Part shown: positions 34,380-44,320 of the stretch, piece by piece
How positions within the stretch are numbered: position 1 is the first letter of the stretch
Layout of the letters: each line of letters begins with the position of its first letter
Assembly: GCF_006159205.1 (NCBI RefSeq)
Contig: NZ_CP040812.1
Span: forward strand, 62,001-126,000
Length of the DNA: 64,000 nt
From: Antarcticibacterium flavum
GTDB lineage: Bacteria; Bacteroidota; Bacteroidia; Flavobacteriales; Flavobacteriaceae
Direction: 5' to 3'
Program-made: the position numbers and the translations under genes
Notes under the pieces: model-generated
What the model saw: only the letters and a program-made list of their open reading frames with translations
The model's database searches: none
Told to the model about the DNA's origin: nothing

Positions 34380-35264
34380 ATGAAAACTTTATTAGCAAGT
34401 TCACAGGAAAATAGGGGAGTGCCTATACAAGAATGGGATCTGGAAATTAAACCTCGTGATAAACTATTTAATTTACATTTCAGGGAGGTATGGAATTATC
34501 GCGATCTTTTGTGGTTATTGGTACGAAGGGACTTTGTAGCATTCTACAAGCAAACTATTTTTGGACCTTTATGGTTTTTTATTCAACCCATTTTTACCAC
34601 TTTCCTATTTACTGTAGTATTTAATAGAATGGGAGGTTTCAGTACTGATGGAATCCCTGCTCCTTTGTTTTATATGTGTGGAACCATTGCCTGGAATTAT
34701 TATGCTGAATGCTTAACAAAAACAAGTACTGTCTTTAAAGATAATGCCTACATTTTTGGAAAGGTTTATTTTCCACGGTTGATTATGCCTTTGAGCATAA
34801 TCTTTTCCAATCTGGTGCGCTTTGGAGTTCAATTTTTGTTATTCCTCATTTTGTTAGGTTATTATATGATACAACAGGGGAACTATTATTTCAACGAATA
34901 TGTACTTTTATTTCCAGTTATACTTATTTTAATGGCACTTCAGGGTTTGGGACTTGGCCTCATAATTACGGCTATGACCACCAAGTATAGGGATCTTACC
35001 TTTGTGGTTACTTTTGGAATACAATTATTGATGTTTGCCTCTCCCGTTATTTATTCTTTATCCACCATTCCTGAAAAATATAGTGTTTTCGTGGAATTAA
35101 ATCCATTAAGCGGATTAATAGAAACTTACCGTTTTGGTTTTACTGGAGGCGGGGATTTTTATCAGGGAGCCTTCATTTATAGTATAATTGCCAGTCTTGT
35201 AATTTTTATAAGTGGAATTGTCGTCTTTAATAAGGTAGAAAAGAATTTTGTTGATACAATTTAA
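34380..35264 (+). CDS. ABC-2 type polysaccharide exporter permease (Wzm-like)
   Basis: A 294-residue inner-membrane permease that would move a finished lipid-linked glycan out of the cytoplasm with the ATPase encoded next to it. An N-terminal amphipathic part (WNYRDLLWLLVRRDFVAFYK) precedes six membrane helices (about residues 55-285), with the family segments FGPLWFFIQPIFTTFLF and the late PVIYSLSTIPEKYSVFVELNPLSGLIETYR. ATG 34380 was chosen; the frame also opens at a TTG at 34341, which would add 13 residues. Ten bases separate it from the ATPase gene. Homologues act in O-antigen or capsule export. Confidence 0.9.
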   Translation: MKTLLASSQENRGVPIQEWDLEIKPRDKLFNLHFREVWNYRDLLWLLVRRDFVAFYKQTIFGPLWFFIQPIFTTFLFTVVFNRMGGFSTDGIPAPLFYMCGTIAWNYYAECLTKTSTVFKDNAYIFGKVYFPRLIMPLSIIFSNLVRFGVQFLLFLILLGYYMIQQGNYYFNEYVLLFPVILILMALQGLGLGLIITAMTTKYRDLTFVVTFGIQLLMFASPVIYSLSTIPEKYSVFVELNPLSGLIETYRFGFTGGGDFYQGAFIYSIIASLVIFISGIVVFNKVEKNFVDTI

Positions 35265-35274
35265 GTAGTATATA

Positions 35275-36564
35275 ATGGCTCTTTCCATAAAAGCAGAAAA
35301 CATTTCAAAGGTATACCGGCTGGGTGAAATTGGTACAGGTACAATTTCCAGGGATATTGAACGTTGGTTTGCAAAAATACGCGGGAAAGAAGATCCTTTT
35401 TTAAAAATTGGAGAGGATGAGAATAGTGCATTATGGGGGAAAAATGATACTATCTGGAGCTTGAATGATATTAATTTCGAGATCAACCAGGGAGATACAG
35501 TAGGACTCATTGGGAGAAACGGGGCAGGAAAAAGTACTTTATTAAAAATACTAAGTAGGGTTACCGCGCCATCCAAAGGTGAAATCAAAGTAAAGGGTCG
35601 AATAGCAAGTTTATTAGAGGTAGGAACAGGATTTCATCCGGAGTTAACCGGACGTGAAAACATTTTTTTGAACGGAGCTATTCTGGGCATGAGAAAATGG
35701 GAGATAGCAAAAAAATTTGATGAAATAGTAGCTTTTGCCGAGGTTGAAAGGTATGTTGATACCCCTGTAAAGCGTTATTCTTCGGGAATGTATGTAAGAT
35801 TGGCTTTTGCCGTAGCTGCTCATTTAGATTCTGAAATTTTAGTTGTGGATGAAGTTCTGGCAGTAGGTGATGCTGAGTTTCAAAAGAAATGCCTGAGTAA
35901 AATGGGAGATGTTAGTAAATCTGAAGGAAGAACTATACTTTTTGTAAGTCATAATTTACATTCTATAAATACTTTAACCAATAATTGTATGTTATTGGAT
36001 GCCGGGAAGCTGCTACATTATGGCGAAACCAACAAAATTATTAATTTTTATAACGATTTAAATAAAAGTAAAGAGCTGGTTTATACTTCTGCTCCTGATA
36101 AAACCAGGCCAAAAATTACAAAGGTGAAATTAAATACCTCTTTGCCAAATAATGTTCACTGTAACGGGGAGGATTTAGTCGTTGAAGTTGAGGTAGTAGT
36201 TCCTAAAAAAATAAAAGCAGCATGGTTATGGGTACGAATTAAAGATTCAAACGAAATTATTATTATCCAAATATGGACCAGTCATCACGACCAGCCTTTG
36301 TTTAACCATCCAGGAATTTATCTGGTGAAATGTAGCCTCCCAAACTGCAAACTATTTATGGGAAACTACTCCTTTGACTTCTGTATTTCTGGACCCCCGG
36401 GTGGCCAATTTTATGAATATATTCAGAGTATCTGTCCACTTGAAGTGGTTATGTATAATAACCACAGAGAATGGCCATGGCGGAGTAATGAGTGCGCATA
36501 TCTGGCGGAGAGTACATGGGAAATTAAAAAAGAAGAGTATAAACCTGCTTTACATAAGGTTTAG
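35275..36564 (+). CDS. ABC exporter ATPase with glycan-binding C-terminus (Wzt-like)
   Basis: A 429-residue ATPase. The nucleotide-binding domain (about 1-250) has LIGRNGAGKSTLLKILS (Walker A), RYSSGMYVRLAFAVAAHL (signature) and ILVVDEVLAVGDAEFQKKC (Walker B and D-loop). A ~60-residue insertion before Walker A (IERWFAKIRGKEDPFLKIGE) is the N-terminal extension typical of Wzt-like exporters. From about residue 280 a beta-sandwich domain (VEVEVVVPKKIKAAWLWVRI, GIYLVKCSLPNCKLFMGNYS) corresponds to Wzt_C, which in other systems recognises a modified chain end and controls length. Partner: the permease gene 10 bases upstream. Confidence 0.92.
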   Translation: MALSIKAENISKVYRLGEIGTGTISRDIERWFAKIRGKEDPFLKIGEDENSALWGKNDTIWSLNDINFEINQGDTVGLIGRNGAGKSTLLKILSRVTAPSKGEIKVKGRIASLLEVGTGFHPELTGRENIFLNGAILGMRKWEIAKKFDEIVAFAEVERYVDTPVKRYSSGMYVRLAFAVAAHLDSEILVVDEVLAVGDAEFQKKCLSKMGDVSKSEGRTILFVSHNLHSINTLTNNCMLLDAGKLLHYGETNKIINFYNDLNKSKELVYTSAPDKTRPKITKVKLNTSLPNNVHCNGEDLVVEVEVVVPKKIKAAWLWVRIKDSNEIIIIQIWTSHHDQPLFNHPGIYLVKCSLPNCKLFMGNYSFDFCISGPPGGQFYEYIQSICPLEVVMYNNHREWPWRSNECAYLAESTWEIKKEEYKPALHKV

Positions 36565-36667
36565 AAAATCTAAAACTTGGTTTCTAACCTTGTTATTAGC
36601 AAAAATGAAAAAATGAACTTTAAGAATACCCTTTAATTTTCTTTTTTTTTACAAACCTCCTTATTGT

Positions 36668-37654
36668 ATGTTAGAGCGAATACCATCATTGCCACCTGAA
36701 ATAAAACCGGTTGCTAAAGGTATTCCAAGACCAATGTGGTCTGTAATGATACCTGTTTATAACTGTTCTCAATTCATTCCTGAAGTTTTGGAAAGCGTGC
36801 TTAAACAGCATATAGCGGAAAAGGATATGCAAATTGAAGTAGTAGATGATGCAAGCACAGATGCTGATGTAGAAAAAATAGTGCAGGAAATTGGTAAAGG
36901 AAGGATTAATTACTTTCGACAATCCAATAACATAGGTAGCCTACGTAATTTTGAAACCTGTATTAATCGTTCCCATGGAAAATTTATCCATTTATTACAT
37001 GGAGATGATCGTGTTTTACCAGGCTATTACCACACTATACAGCATTTATTTAGGCAATATCCTAAAGCAGGAGCAGCTTTTTGCAATTACCGGTACATTG
37101 ATGAAATTGGACATGAAAAATTCTGGCAGCCACTAGAATCAGATAAGGAGGGGATTTTAGAAAATTGGCTCTTACGAATTGCGGAGCGTAATCTTATACA
37201 ATATGCGGCCATTACAGTAAAGCGGGAGGTATATGAAGAATTGGGATCCTTTTATGGTTCCACTTTTGGTGAAGATTGGGAAATGTGGGTGAGAATTGCA
37301 CAAGCGCATAAATTTGCATACACCCCTAAAGTTTTAGCAGAATATCGGCAACATGATTCTTCAATAACAGGAGAAAAATTTCTTAACGGTGATTCCCTGA
37401 AAGATTTAATACTTATAATGGACCTTGTTCAGAAATATGTACCACAAACACACAGAAAAACTGTACTACGAAAATCTAAAAAGTTTTACGCCTGGTATGG
37501 GTTGCATAACGCTGCAGATGCGTGGAAAAGAACTTGCAATAAGAAAAGTGTTCATAACCAGATTAGGCAATTATTAAAGATGCACAACGGTGATTTTGGA
37601 ATGTACAAAGTTATAGCAAAGCTTTACCTCAAAATGCTACTTAATTATAGGTAG
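36668..37654 (+). CDS. Glycosyltransferase family 2
   Basis: A 328-residue GT-A fold glycosyltransferase of family 2. SVMIPVYNCSQFIPEVLESV opens the domain, EVVDDASTD binds the nucleotide, and FIHLLHGDDRVLPGYY provides the metal-binding HGDD form of the DXD motif. The later TFGEDWEMWVRIAQ contains the usual ED-W acceptor motif, and the His-rich QHDSSITGEKFL region follows. The donor and acceptor cannot be assigned. It is the first transferase after the ABC exporter genes, separated by ~100 AT-rich bases. The C-terminal ~80 residues are basic, consistent with peripheral membrane binding. Confidence 0.9.
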   Translation: MLERIPSLPPEIKPVAKGIPRPMWSVMIPVYNCSQFIPEVLESVLKQHIAEKDMQIEVVDDASTDADVEKIVQEIGKGRINYFRQSNNIGSLRNFETCINRSHGKFIHLLHGDDRVLPGYYHTIQHLFRQYPKAGAAFCNYRYIDEIGHEKFWQPLESDKEGILENWLLRIAERNLIQYAAITVKREVYEELGSFYGSTFGEDWEMWVRIAQAHKFAYTPKVLAEYRQHDSSITGEKFLNGDSLKDLILIMDLVQKYVPQTHRKTVLRKSKKFYAWYGLHNAADAWKRTCNKKSVHNQIRQLLKMHNGDFGMYKVIAKLYLKMLLNYR

Positions 37655-37674
37655 GAATTATTTTATCAAAGTCC

Positions 37675-38598
37675 ATGGGAATGTTGGAAGTTTCGGTAAT
37701 TATATGTACTAATAACCCAAAGTTTGAAATCTTAAAACGGACAGTGGAGGCTATAATACAACAAACTCTGCCTCAGGAAAAATGGGAATTGCTAATTGTA
37801 GATAATAATAGCAACACCTCCGTTAAGGATTTACCGGGGTTTAATTGGCCTACATCTGTAACACACCTGGATGAAGCCAAGGTGGGCTTGATTTCTGCCA
37901 GAATAAAAGGAATAAAAGAAGCGAAAGCAGATTTACTGGTATTTGTTGATGATGATAATTACCTAAAGGCAGATTATCTTGAAATCCTGATTAAAACTAT
38001 GCATTCAATGCCACTTTTAGGAGTTCTGGGTGCAGGAAAGATAGTACCGGCGTTTGAAAAGCCTCCTTCAAATGAAGAACTACCGTTTTTGCGATCCCTT
38101 GCCATTCGCAATGAGGTGCGGGCGCATTTTTCTAATGCAGTTGGCTATCATAAAGCAATACCCTTTGGTGCTGGACTATGTATTCGTAGATCTATTGCTC
38201 TGAATTATATGGAATCCTTACGGACTAGGCCACTTGCAGCTTCTCTTGACCGCAAAGGGGATACACTCCTTTCCGGAGGTGATATAGATCTTGCGCTTCA
38301 TTCGTGTCGTGACGGATATTTATCTGGAGTATTACCAGAGCTCGAGCTTGTTCACTTTATACCCAAATCCAGGTTAGATCAAAAATATTTAATAAAAATC
38401 GCAGCAGGTCACGCGGCATCCAACTTTTTGCTTTCACAACTCTGGAACTTCGAGGGCTATCCTGAAAACCCTCTAATGAGATGGGCCCGATATTGGAAAA
38501 ACCGTCTAAAAAGTAACGGTCTTTCAAGAAAAATTCTAATAGCGGAGTATTATGCAGATAAGAAAGCACGTAATCTTTGGAATTTGAATAATAATTGA
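37675..38598 (+). CDS. Glycosyltransferase family 2
   Basis: A 307-residue family 2 transferase. SVIICTNNPKFEILKRTVEA begins the Rossmann-like half, ELLIVDNNSNTSV is the nucleotide motif, and LLVFVDDDNYLKADYLEIL carries the metal-binding DDD. A later PFGAGLCIRRS and GGDIDLALHSCRDGY fit the acceptor half. The enzyme looks like the family members that transfer a sugar to growing polysaccharide repeats. Met 37675 and Met 37681 are both possible starts. The sugar specificity is unknown. It is 20 bases downstream of another GT2 gene, in the same operon. Confidence 0.88.
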   Translation: MGMLEVSVIICTNNPKFEILKRTVEAIIQQTLPQEKWELLIVDNNSNTSVKDLPGFNWPTSVTHLDEAKVGLISARIKGIKEAKADLLVFVDDDNYLKADYLEILIKTMHSMPLLGVLGAGKIVPAFEKPPSNEELPFLRSLAIRNEVRAHFSNAVGYHKAIPFGAGLCIRRSIALNYMESLRTRPLAASLDRKGDTLLSGGDIDLALHSCRDGYLSGVLPELELVHFIPKSRLDQKYLIKIAAGHAASNFLLSQLWNFEGYPENPLMRWARYWKNRLKSNGLSRKILIAEYYADKKARNLWNLNNN

Positions 38599-38681
38599 AT
38601 TTCTGAAAAAATAAAATTACGAGTATAATTTCTATTTCCATAATTAACCCTTTTTTATAAACAACTCAAATTACATTTTGA

Positions 38682-39668
38682 ATGAAGTTTTTATTTATCA
38701 ATAAAAAGTTTTCAGAATTATCAGATAATGATCCCTCCATTTTAAATAGTTTAAGATGCACCCTACTTTTAAACAAAAATGTGAAAGAGGTTTATAATCC
38801 AGAGGAAGCTGATGCTATCATAATTCAAGAAAATGATTCCTTTAAAAATTATAATTATATAAAAGAATTACTGGCAGATCCAATTATATCAAAGTATCCT
38901 GAAAAAGTCTTTACTATCAATACCGATGATAGTGCAACTGGGCTTCTCCGTGGGCTATACACCTGCCTGCCCAAGTCAAGGATAATTGAGGAAATATACA
39001 CAGCGGTACCTTATGTTCAATTCCCTAATGATATAGTACTCACCGTTGAAATCGACGAAGCAGACCCCAGGTTTTTAGCTGTGTGGAGAGGGAATATAAA
39101 GTCTAATAAACTAAGACCTAAACTGGTTGCATCTCTTGAATCAAAAGAACGCTGTCGCATAGAAAAATCATTAAGTTGGATGAAATTTGAAAAGGAAGAG
39201 CAGGAAGTATATGTAAACTTAATTAAAAATTCCAAATTTTCAATCTGCCCGGCAGGTTGGGCTTCGGCTACGTATAGAATTTATGAGAGTATGGCGTTGG
39301 GAAGATGTCCTGTGATTTTGGCTGATGATTTTGTGCCGCCAAAAGGTCCTGACTGGAATGAGTTTGCACTTTTTTATCCCGAAAAAAAAATAGAGGATCT
39401 TTATTCTTTTCTTCTTCAAAACGAACATTTAGCTGAAACCTATGGGAAGAAGGCTTTTCAAGCCTGGCAAAAATACTTTAGTCCTTTTCGTATAAGAAAT
39501 TATTATGCAGAGGCATTACTTGAGCTCATTGCTTCGACTCCGGAAACTTCAAGAACTAATGAATTTACGAGATGGAAATCTGAAGATTTAATATGGAATA
39601 ATAAATGGAGCCTTTCACAACGAATTTTGAATAAAATTAAAAATCGTAAAATTTTATTTCATTTTTAG
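38682..39668 (+). CDS. Exostosin-like glycosyltransferase
   Basis: A 328-residue protein of the exostosin-like (GT47-type) group. The C-terminal half contains the family-typical run KFSICPAGWASATYRIYESM then ALGRCPVILADDFVPP, the sugar-nucleotide-binding pocket. The N-terminal half (EADAIIIQENDSFKNYNYI) is the acceptor side. Bacterial members act in exopolysaccharide assembly, sometimes adding uronic acid or other hexoses; the substrate here is unknown. A basic C-terminal tail (NKIKNRKI) may bind the membrane. Eighty-four AT-rich bases separate it from the previous gene. Confidence 0.82.
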   Translation: MKFLFINKKFSELSDNDPSILNSLRCTLLLNKNVKEVYNPEEADAIIIQENDSFKNYNYIKELLADPIISKYPEKVFTINTDDSATGLLRGLYTCLPKSRIIEEIYTAVPYVQFPNDIVLTVEIDEADPRFLAVWRGNIKSNKLRPKLVASLESKERCRIEKSLSWMKFEKEEQEVYVNLIKNSKFSICPAGWASATYRIYESMALGRCPVILADDFVPPKGPDWNEFALFYPEKKIEDLYSFLLQNEHLAETYGKKAFQAWQKYFSPFRIRNYYAEALLELIASTPETSRTNEFTRWKSEDLIWNNKWSLSQRILNKIKNRKILFHF

Positions 39669-39731
39669 TAGGCTAAGCCAAATTACTTCTTTAAGTATAA
39701 TATTCATCCTCCAGGCCCTATTAATTTAAGA

Positions 39732-41084
39732 ATGTATAATACAAACAGTTATCTAATAAATTCAATAAAAGGGATAAAAAATCATCTTGAGAAATTACCA
39801 TATTGGGCCAAGCTGAACTGGTTGTGGCACTGGGGAAAGTTAATTAGCATTACAGGTGCAGGTCAAACAATTGTTCAAATTGTAGGTTTTGTTAGCGGAA
39901 TTTTAATTATACGACTTTTACCAGTAGAGGAGTATGCTTTTTATACATTAGGTAATACTATCCTTGGTACCATGGTAATTTTAGCTGATGGAGGTATTGC
40001 TACAGGAGTGACATCAATTTATGGAAGGGTATGGGAAACTAAGAACGAAGCAGGTAGGGTTGTTATTTCAGGGCTTGAACTGCGAAAGAAATTTGCTTTG
40101 TTGAGTTTACTAGTAGGTATACCTATATTATTTTACCTCCTTATACACCACAACGCTTCCTGGCATCTTGCAATGTTGATGATACTTTCATTAATTCCAG
40201 CATTTTTCAGCTCTCTTTCCTCCACCATATATCAAATACCACTTCTTTTTCACCAGGAGGTTATTCCCCTTCAAAAAAATCAACTAAAGGTGAATGTTGG
40301 GAGATTAATCCTCCTTTTTGCCACAGTGTTGATTTTTCCCTGGGCATTTGTTGCAATATTGGCTGGAGGTATTCCGCAAATTTGGGGAAATTTAAATTTA
40401 AAAAAAATATCCATAAATTATCTTGATTGGGGTGCTCAGGCAGATCCGGAAATTAAAAAAAAGATCCTTGTATTTGTAAAGAGAATTCTGCCGGGTTCTA
40501 TATATTATTGTTTTTCCGGGCAAATTACGCTTTGGCTTATTTCAATTTTTGGTTCTACAGAAAACATTGCACAGTTGGGAGCATTAGGACGATTGGCAAT
40601 GATATTAACTATCATAGCTGCAGTATTTAATACACTTGCAATTCCCGGATTTGTGAAATTGAAAAATGAAAGGTGGAATTTATTTGTTAAATACAGCCTG
40701 ATTTTAATGACACTAATGCTTGCCTGTGTTGGAATATTACTATTTTTTACCCTATTTCAATCCCAGGCACTTTGGATTTTAGGAGATGGATACTCTGGTT
40801 TAGAATATGAATTGGTTCTATTTATCGCAAGTAGTTGTATTGAACTTTTGGTGGGAATAAGCTTTGCTTTGAATTCAAATAGGGGATGGTTAATAAACCC
40901 ATATTTAAATATAGTTGTAGGCCTTTTAAGCATTGTAGTAGGGGTTTTAATATTTGATATTTCTTCCCTAAGAGGCATACTATATTTCAAACTATTTACA
41001 GCTGTAATAGCCTTTTTATATTTTGTTGGGTATGGCTTTTCAAAAATATCAAGAATAGATAAGGTTTCTATAATCCAGGATTAA
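39732..41084 (+). CDS. Polysaccharide flippase, Wzx-like
   Basis: A 450-residue MOP-superfamily membrane protein with about 12-13 helices. The N-terminal region (WGKLISITGAGQTIVQIVGF then VSGILIIRLLPVEEYAFYTL) is the typical beginning of Wzx/RfbX-type flippases, which move undecaprenyl-linked repeat units across the inner membrane. It is of normal length and has no visible break. Its presence with an ABC exporter in the same operon is unusual and suggests two export routes. The next ~270 bases hold no confident gene. Confidence 0.88.
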   Translation: MYNTNSYLINSIKGIKNHLEKLPYWAKLNWLWHWGKLISITGAGQTIVQIVGFVSGILIIRLLPVEEYAFYTLGNTILGTMVILADGGIATGVTSIYGRVWETKNEAGRVVISGLELRKKFALLSLLVGIPILFYLLIHHNASWHLAMLMILSLIPAFFSSLSSTIYQIPLLFHQEVIPLQKNQLKVNVGRLILLFATVLIFPWAFVAILAGGIPQIWGNLNLKKISINYLDWGAQADPEIKKKILVFVKRILPGSIYYCFSGQITLWLISIFGSTENIAQLGALGRLAMILTIIAAVFNTLAIPGFVKLKNERWNLFVKYSLILMTLMLACVGILLFFTLFQSQALWILGDGYSGLEYELVLFIASSCIELLVGISFALNSNRGWLINPYLNIVVGLLSIVVGVLIFDISSLRGILYFKLFTAVIAFLYFVGYGFSKISRIDKVSIIQD

Positions 41085-41350
41085 CTGGATTGTCTTAAAA
41101 AATGTTTTTTATCTGGTATAGGTGATTTATTCAATACACATTATCAGGAATACTCCACTCAACATGTAATTCGCTGGGAAAAGAGAAAATCTGCAGCAAC
41201 ATTCATGAATTATTGGGATTATCAATCATTTAAAAAATACAATTTTCAAAACCACCTGGGAAATTTATTGAGTGTCTATTAGATAAAAAATATAGCAATA
41301 AACAATTCTATGTTGGTAGAAAAAGTAAGAGAGAAAATTAATAAATTATA
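41085..41350 (+). other. Intergenic stretch with a possible gene remnant
   Basis: The frame from ~41107 to 41283 is open for about 60 codons without an ATG at its beginning (SGIGDLFNTHYQEYSTQH, then VIRWEKRKSAATFMNYWDYQ). After the stop a +1 shift at ~41270 continues as ECLLDKKYSNKQFYVGRK. The composition resembles a real protein, so this could be a decayed or misread small gene between the flippase and a glycosyltransferase. No family is recognised. Confidence 0.35.
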
Positions 41351-42322
41351 ATGGCAAGTGTTATATGTACATTATTTGAGGGTGATTACCATTATGGTCT
41401 GGCGGCCTTGGCAAATTCGTTGAATTGCCAGGGGTATAAAGGACCAATTTATGCCGGATATAGAGGGGCACTCCCCCCCTGGGCAAATGAGGCTGTGGAA
41501 AATACAAAATTTAAATGGAAAGGGAGTAAGACCTTATTGATTACAAAGCAACTTCAACTTCATTTTTTGCCCCTGGAAACAGAGTATCATCTTACGAATT
41601 ATAAACCAAACTTTCTTTTAAATATCTTAGAAGTATCTCCGGAAACACCTCAAAAATTATTTTATTTTGATCCAGATATTGTATTAGTTTCCCATTGGTC
41701 TTTTTTTGAAGAATGGTTAGACTCTTGCGATGTAGGTCTTTTTGAAGATGTTAATTCACCTCTTAGTAAATATCACCCGAGGAGGATAGCCTGGAGAAAA
41801 TATTATGGTTCCTTTCAGATTCCTTTAATATTTAAGGACCCTACCTATGCCAATGGAGGTTTTGTAGGAGTCACTTCAACAAAGCGCGATTTTCTGGTCA
41901 CTTGGCAAAACCTTCAGGAACTCATGGCTCCCGCTATTGGAGGGCTAAATAGGTCATCGGTCTCGGGAGATCCTATACAAAAAGAAGCAAATACCCCATA
42001 TGCTCCATTTATGAAATCAGATCAGGATGCTTTAAATGCTACCGTGGAAGCCTGGGATGGAGTGGTGAGCTTTATTGGAAAAGAGGGAATGGCTCTGGGG
42101 CCGGGAGAAGCAATAATTCCACATGCACTGGGAAAGCGCAAACCCTGGCATATAAACCCTGTTTTTCACGCTTTGGCTGGGTATCCACCTACAATAGCTC
42201 ACAAGGCATACTGGGAGTATTCCAAAGGATTTATTTCTGCACATTCCAGAAGTACCATAGCTTACTATATTTTTAACCAGAGGTTAGCCTCGTTTATTGG
42301 GAGATTTTATTGCAGGAACTAA
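41351..42322 (+). CDS. Putative glycosyltransferase
   Basis: A 323-residue protein with features of a nucleotide-sugar transferase of the GT8-like type: an N-terminal ICTLFEGDYHYGLAALANSL and a metal-binding YFDPDIVLVSHW (DXD), then FEDVNSPLSKYHPRR and ANGGFVGVTS, which is where GT8-like enzymes bind the sugar. The central SDQDALNATVEAW is a typical late GT8-like segment. The family placement is less certain than for its neighbours. No membrane segment is present. It follows a ~266-base gap that holds only a possible gene remnant. Confidence 0.75.
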   Translation: MASVICTLFEGDYHYGLAALANSLNCQGYKGPIYAGYRGALPPWANEAVENTKFKWKGSKTLLITKQLQLHFLPLETEYHLTNYKPNFLLNILEVSPETPQKLFYFDPDIVLVSHWSFFEEWLDSCDVGLFEDVNSPLSKYHPRRIAWRKYYGSFQIPLIFKDPTYANGGFVGVTSTKRDFLVTWQNLQELMAPAIGGLNRSSVSGDPIQKEANTPYAPFMKSDQDALNATVEAWDGVVSFIGKEGMALGPGEAIIPHALGKRKPWHINPVFHALAGYPPTIAHKAYWEYSKGFISAHSRSTIAYYIFNQRLASFIGRFYCRN

Positions 42323-42418
42323 TAGGTTCAGGGCTAAAATTAACAGCATTTAGAAAAATTTGAAGAATATTTAAATCCTTTAATTACTAAGATTTAGCGA
42401 CTATATATATATTCGGAA

Positions 42419-43393
42419 ATGGAGAAGTTATCGATTATACTACCGGTATATAACCAGGAAAATTTCCTTAAGGACACTATTGAAAGTGTTTTAAACCAAA
42501 GTTTTAAAAACTTCGAATTTTTAATTTTAGACGATGGCTCAACAGATGGCTCAGCGAATATTATTAATCATTACTCGGCAAAGGATCATAGAATTAAGGC
42601 TTTTTTTGAAAAAAATAGCGGTAAATGTGCGGCTACTAATAAATTAGTGGAAATGGCCACCGGCGACCTTTGTGCGTTTATGGATGCAGATGATATTATG
42701 ATGCCTAAACGATTAGAACAACAATTACAATTTCATACAATGCATCCTCAAATTGCTGCTTCCAGTTCTCATTGTTATTATATAGATGCTAATGGTAATA
42801 CTATGGGAAATCAAAAATATCCCTTTTTAAGGAATATTGAAGAATGTGAAAGATCATTCCTGCAAAACGAAATTATTCATTGTGCATTCACGGGACTCAT
42901 GATGAAGAGGAATATTTTTTTGAAAGTTGGTGGGCTGGACCCAAAATTTTGGCCGTGTGAAGATCTTGATCTAGCAAATAAAATTATAGAAAAAGGCCAT
43001 TTGTTGGTCATAATTCAGGAATTTTTAATGCAATATCGTATTCATGATTCTTCCATTACAGCAAGTAGACAGTGGCATATGTTTGATATGAGTGCATATA
43101 CTCGTTTTTGTATATCACAGAGAAGGGGTGGTAAACCTATATGTACTTTTAAAGAATTTATTTCCAAACAACATAATATTGGATGGAAACAAAAACTCTG
43201 GGAGAACAGTTACCGTCATTCACAAGTTTTGCATAAAAAAGCAGGTTTTGCATTTTACAAAGGTAATTACTGGAGGTTTTTATCTAAGTTTTTATTAGCA
43301 TTTATTATACGCCCAGATTATATAATTGCCACATTAAGGAATAGATATAATTTTAAATTTAGATGGACCTCTAATGCTTTAAAAGCTGATTAG
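42419..43393 (+). CDS. Glycosyltransferase family 2
   Basis: A 324-residue family 2 transferase. LSIILPVYNQENFLKDTIES, FLILDDGSTDGSANIINHYS and LCAFMDADDIMMPKRLEQQL are the opening, nucleotide-binding and metal-binding (DADD) segments in normal order. The HIS-rich acceptor part includes CEDLDLANKIIEKG and YRIHDSSITASRQW. A basic C-terminal region (RNRYNFKFRW) is typical of membrane association. The stop codon abuts the ATG of the next gene (43393/43394), so the two are coupled. Confidence 0.9.
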   Translation: MEKLSIILPVYNQENFLKDTIESVLNQSFKNFEFLILDDGSTDGSANIINHYSAKDHRIKAFFEKNSGKCAATNKLVEMATGDLCAFMDADDIMMPKRLEQQLQFHTMHPQIAASSSHCYYIDANGNTMGNQKYPFLRNIEECERSFLQNEIIHCAFTGLMMKRNIFLKVGGLDPKFWPCEDLDLANKIIEKGHLLVIIQEFLMQYRIHDSSITASRQWHMFDMSAYTRFCISQRRGGKPICTFKEFISKQHNIGWKQKLWENSYRHSQVLHKKAGFAFYKGNYWRFLSKFLLAFIIRPDYIIATLRNRYNFKFRWTSNALKAD

Positions 43394-44308
43394 ATGAATA
43401 TTGCTTTTTGTATTAATAAATTGATGTTTATGGGGTTGGGAGTAACTATTTCTTCTTTATTAAGAAATTGTTCTGACACCCAAAGATTATCTCTTTGGTT
43501 TCTATGTTCCAATTTAACTTCTAAAGATAAGAATCGAATTTTGGATTTGCTGGAGGTGGAAAACTATAAAGGAATTTATCATTTTGAAGATTTTGATTCC
43601 GTTAAAACATTTGGAAAATTCGCAGCCTTACATGGGGATTGGACAACATATGGGAGATTACTTTTACCGGAAATTGTTGATGAAGATAAAGTATTGTACT
43701 TAGATGCAGATTTAGTTGTGGAAGTAGATGTTCTGGAACTTGATTTTTTTAATTTCAATAAATTGCCATTAGCTGCAGTGGGAGGAGGATTTTTTAAATA
43801 TGCTCTGGGACGAACATTTTACCTTGAGAAATTGGGAATAGATCCTGATTTGGAATATTTTAATGCAGGAGTTGTGCTCTTTAATTTGAAAGAGTGGAGA
43901 TCCAGCGGTTTAAAGGATGAATGTTTAAAGATTGCGGCTCTTTATCCAAAGGAATTACCTTCCCATGACCAATCCTTACTTAATATTATTTGCATGGGCC
44001 AATTTGCTAAACTTCCTGCCAAATTTAACTGTTACTGGATGGCCAATCAAATGAAACCTCAATTAGCCAAAAAGATGATCATGCACTTTGTAGGATCCCC
44101 AAAGCCGTGGGATCCCTTCGGGTCAATAATTCATAATGGTCATAGAACCTGGAAAAAATATTTACATAAAACCTGGACAAATAATCTAAATCAAATAAGC
44201 TTCTTAACCTTGAGAAGAGCTTATTATTTACGCTATTCTTATGGCCGCTATCTACAAAATAAAATATTTGAAAGTAGATATAAAATCAATGTATCAAAAT
44301 TTTTTTAG
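43394..44308 (+). CDS. Glycosyltransferase family 8
   Basis: A 304-residue retaining transferase of family 8 (LPS galactosyl/glucosyltransferase-like). The metal-binding LYLDADLVVEVDVLEL has its DAD at about residues 104-106. EYFNAGVVLFNLKEWR and LPSHDQSLLNIICMGQFAKL are the characteristic sugar-binding and catalytic loops, and the His in KMIMHFVGSPKPWDPFG is the third conserved block. Such enzymes add UDP-glucose or UDP-galactose, so GalE (4.5 kb) could supply the donor. Starts directly after the previous GT2 stop, and the next transferase follows by 12 bases. Confidence 0.92.
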   Translation: MNIAFCINKLMFMGLGVTISSLLRNCSDTQRLSLWFLCSNLTSKDKNRILDLLEVENYKGIYHFEDFDSVKTFGKFAALHGDWTTYGRLLLPEIVDEDKVLYLDADLVVEVDVLELDFFNFNKLPLAAVGGGFFKYALGRTFYLEKLGIDPDLEYFNAGVVLFNLKEWRSSGLKDECLKIAALYPKELPSHDQSLLNIICMGQFAKLPAKFNCYWMANQMKPQLAKKMIMHFVGSPKPWDPFGSIIHNGHRTWKKYLHKTWTNNLNQISFLTLRRAYYLRYSYGRYLQNKIFESRYKINVSKFF

Positions 44309-44320
44309 AAGTAAAATGTA

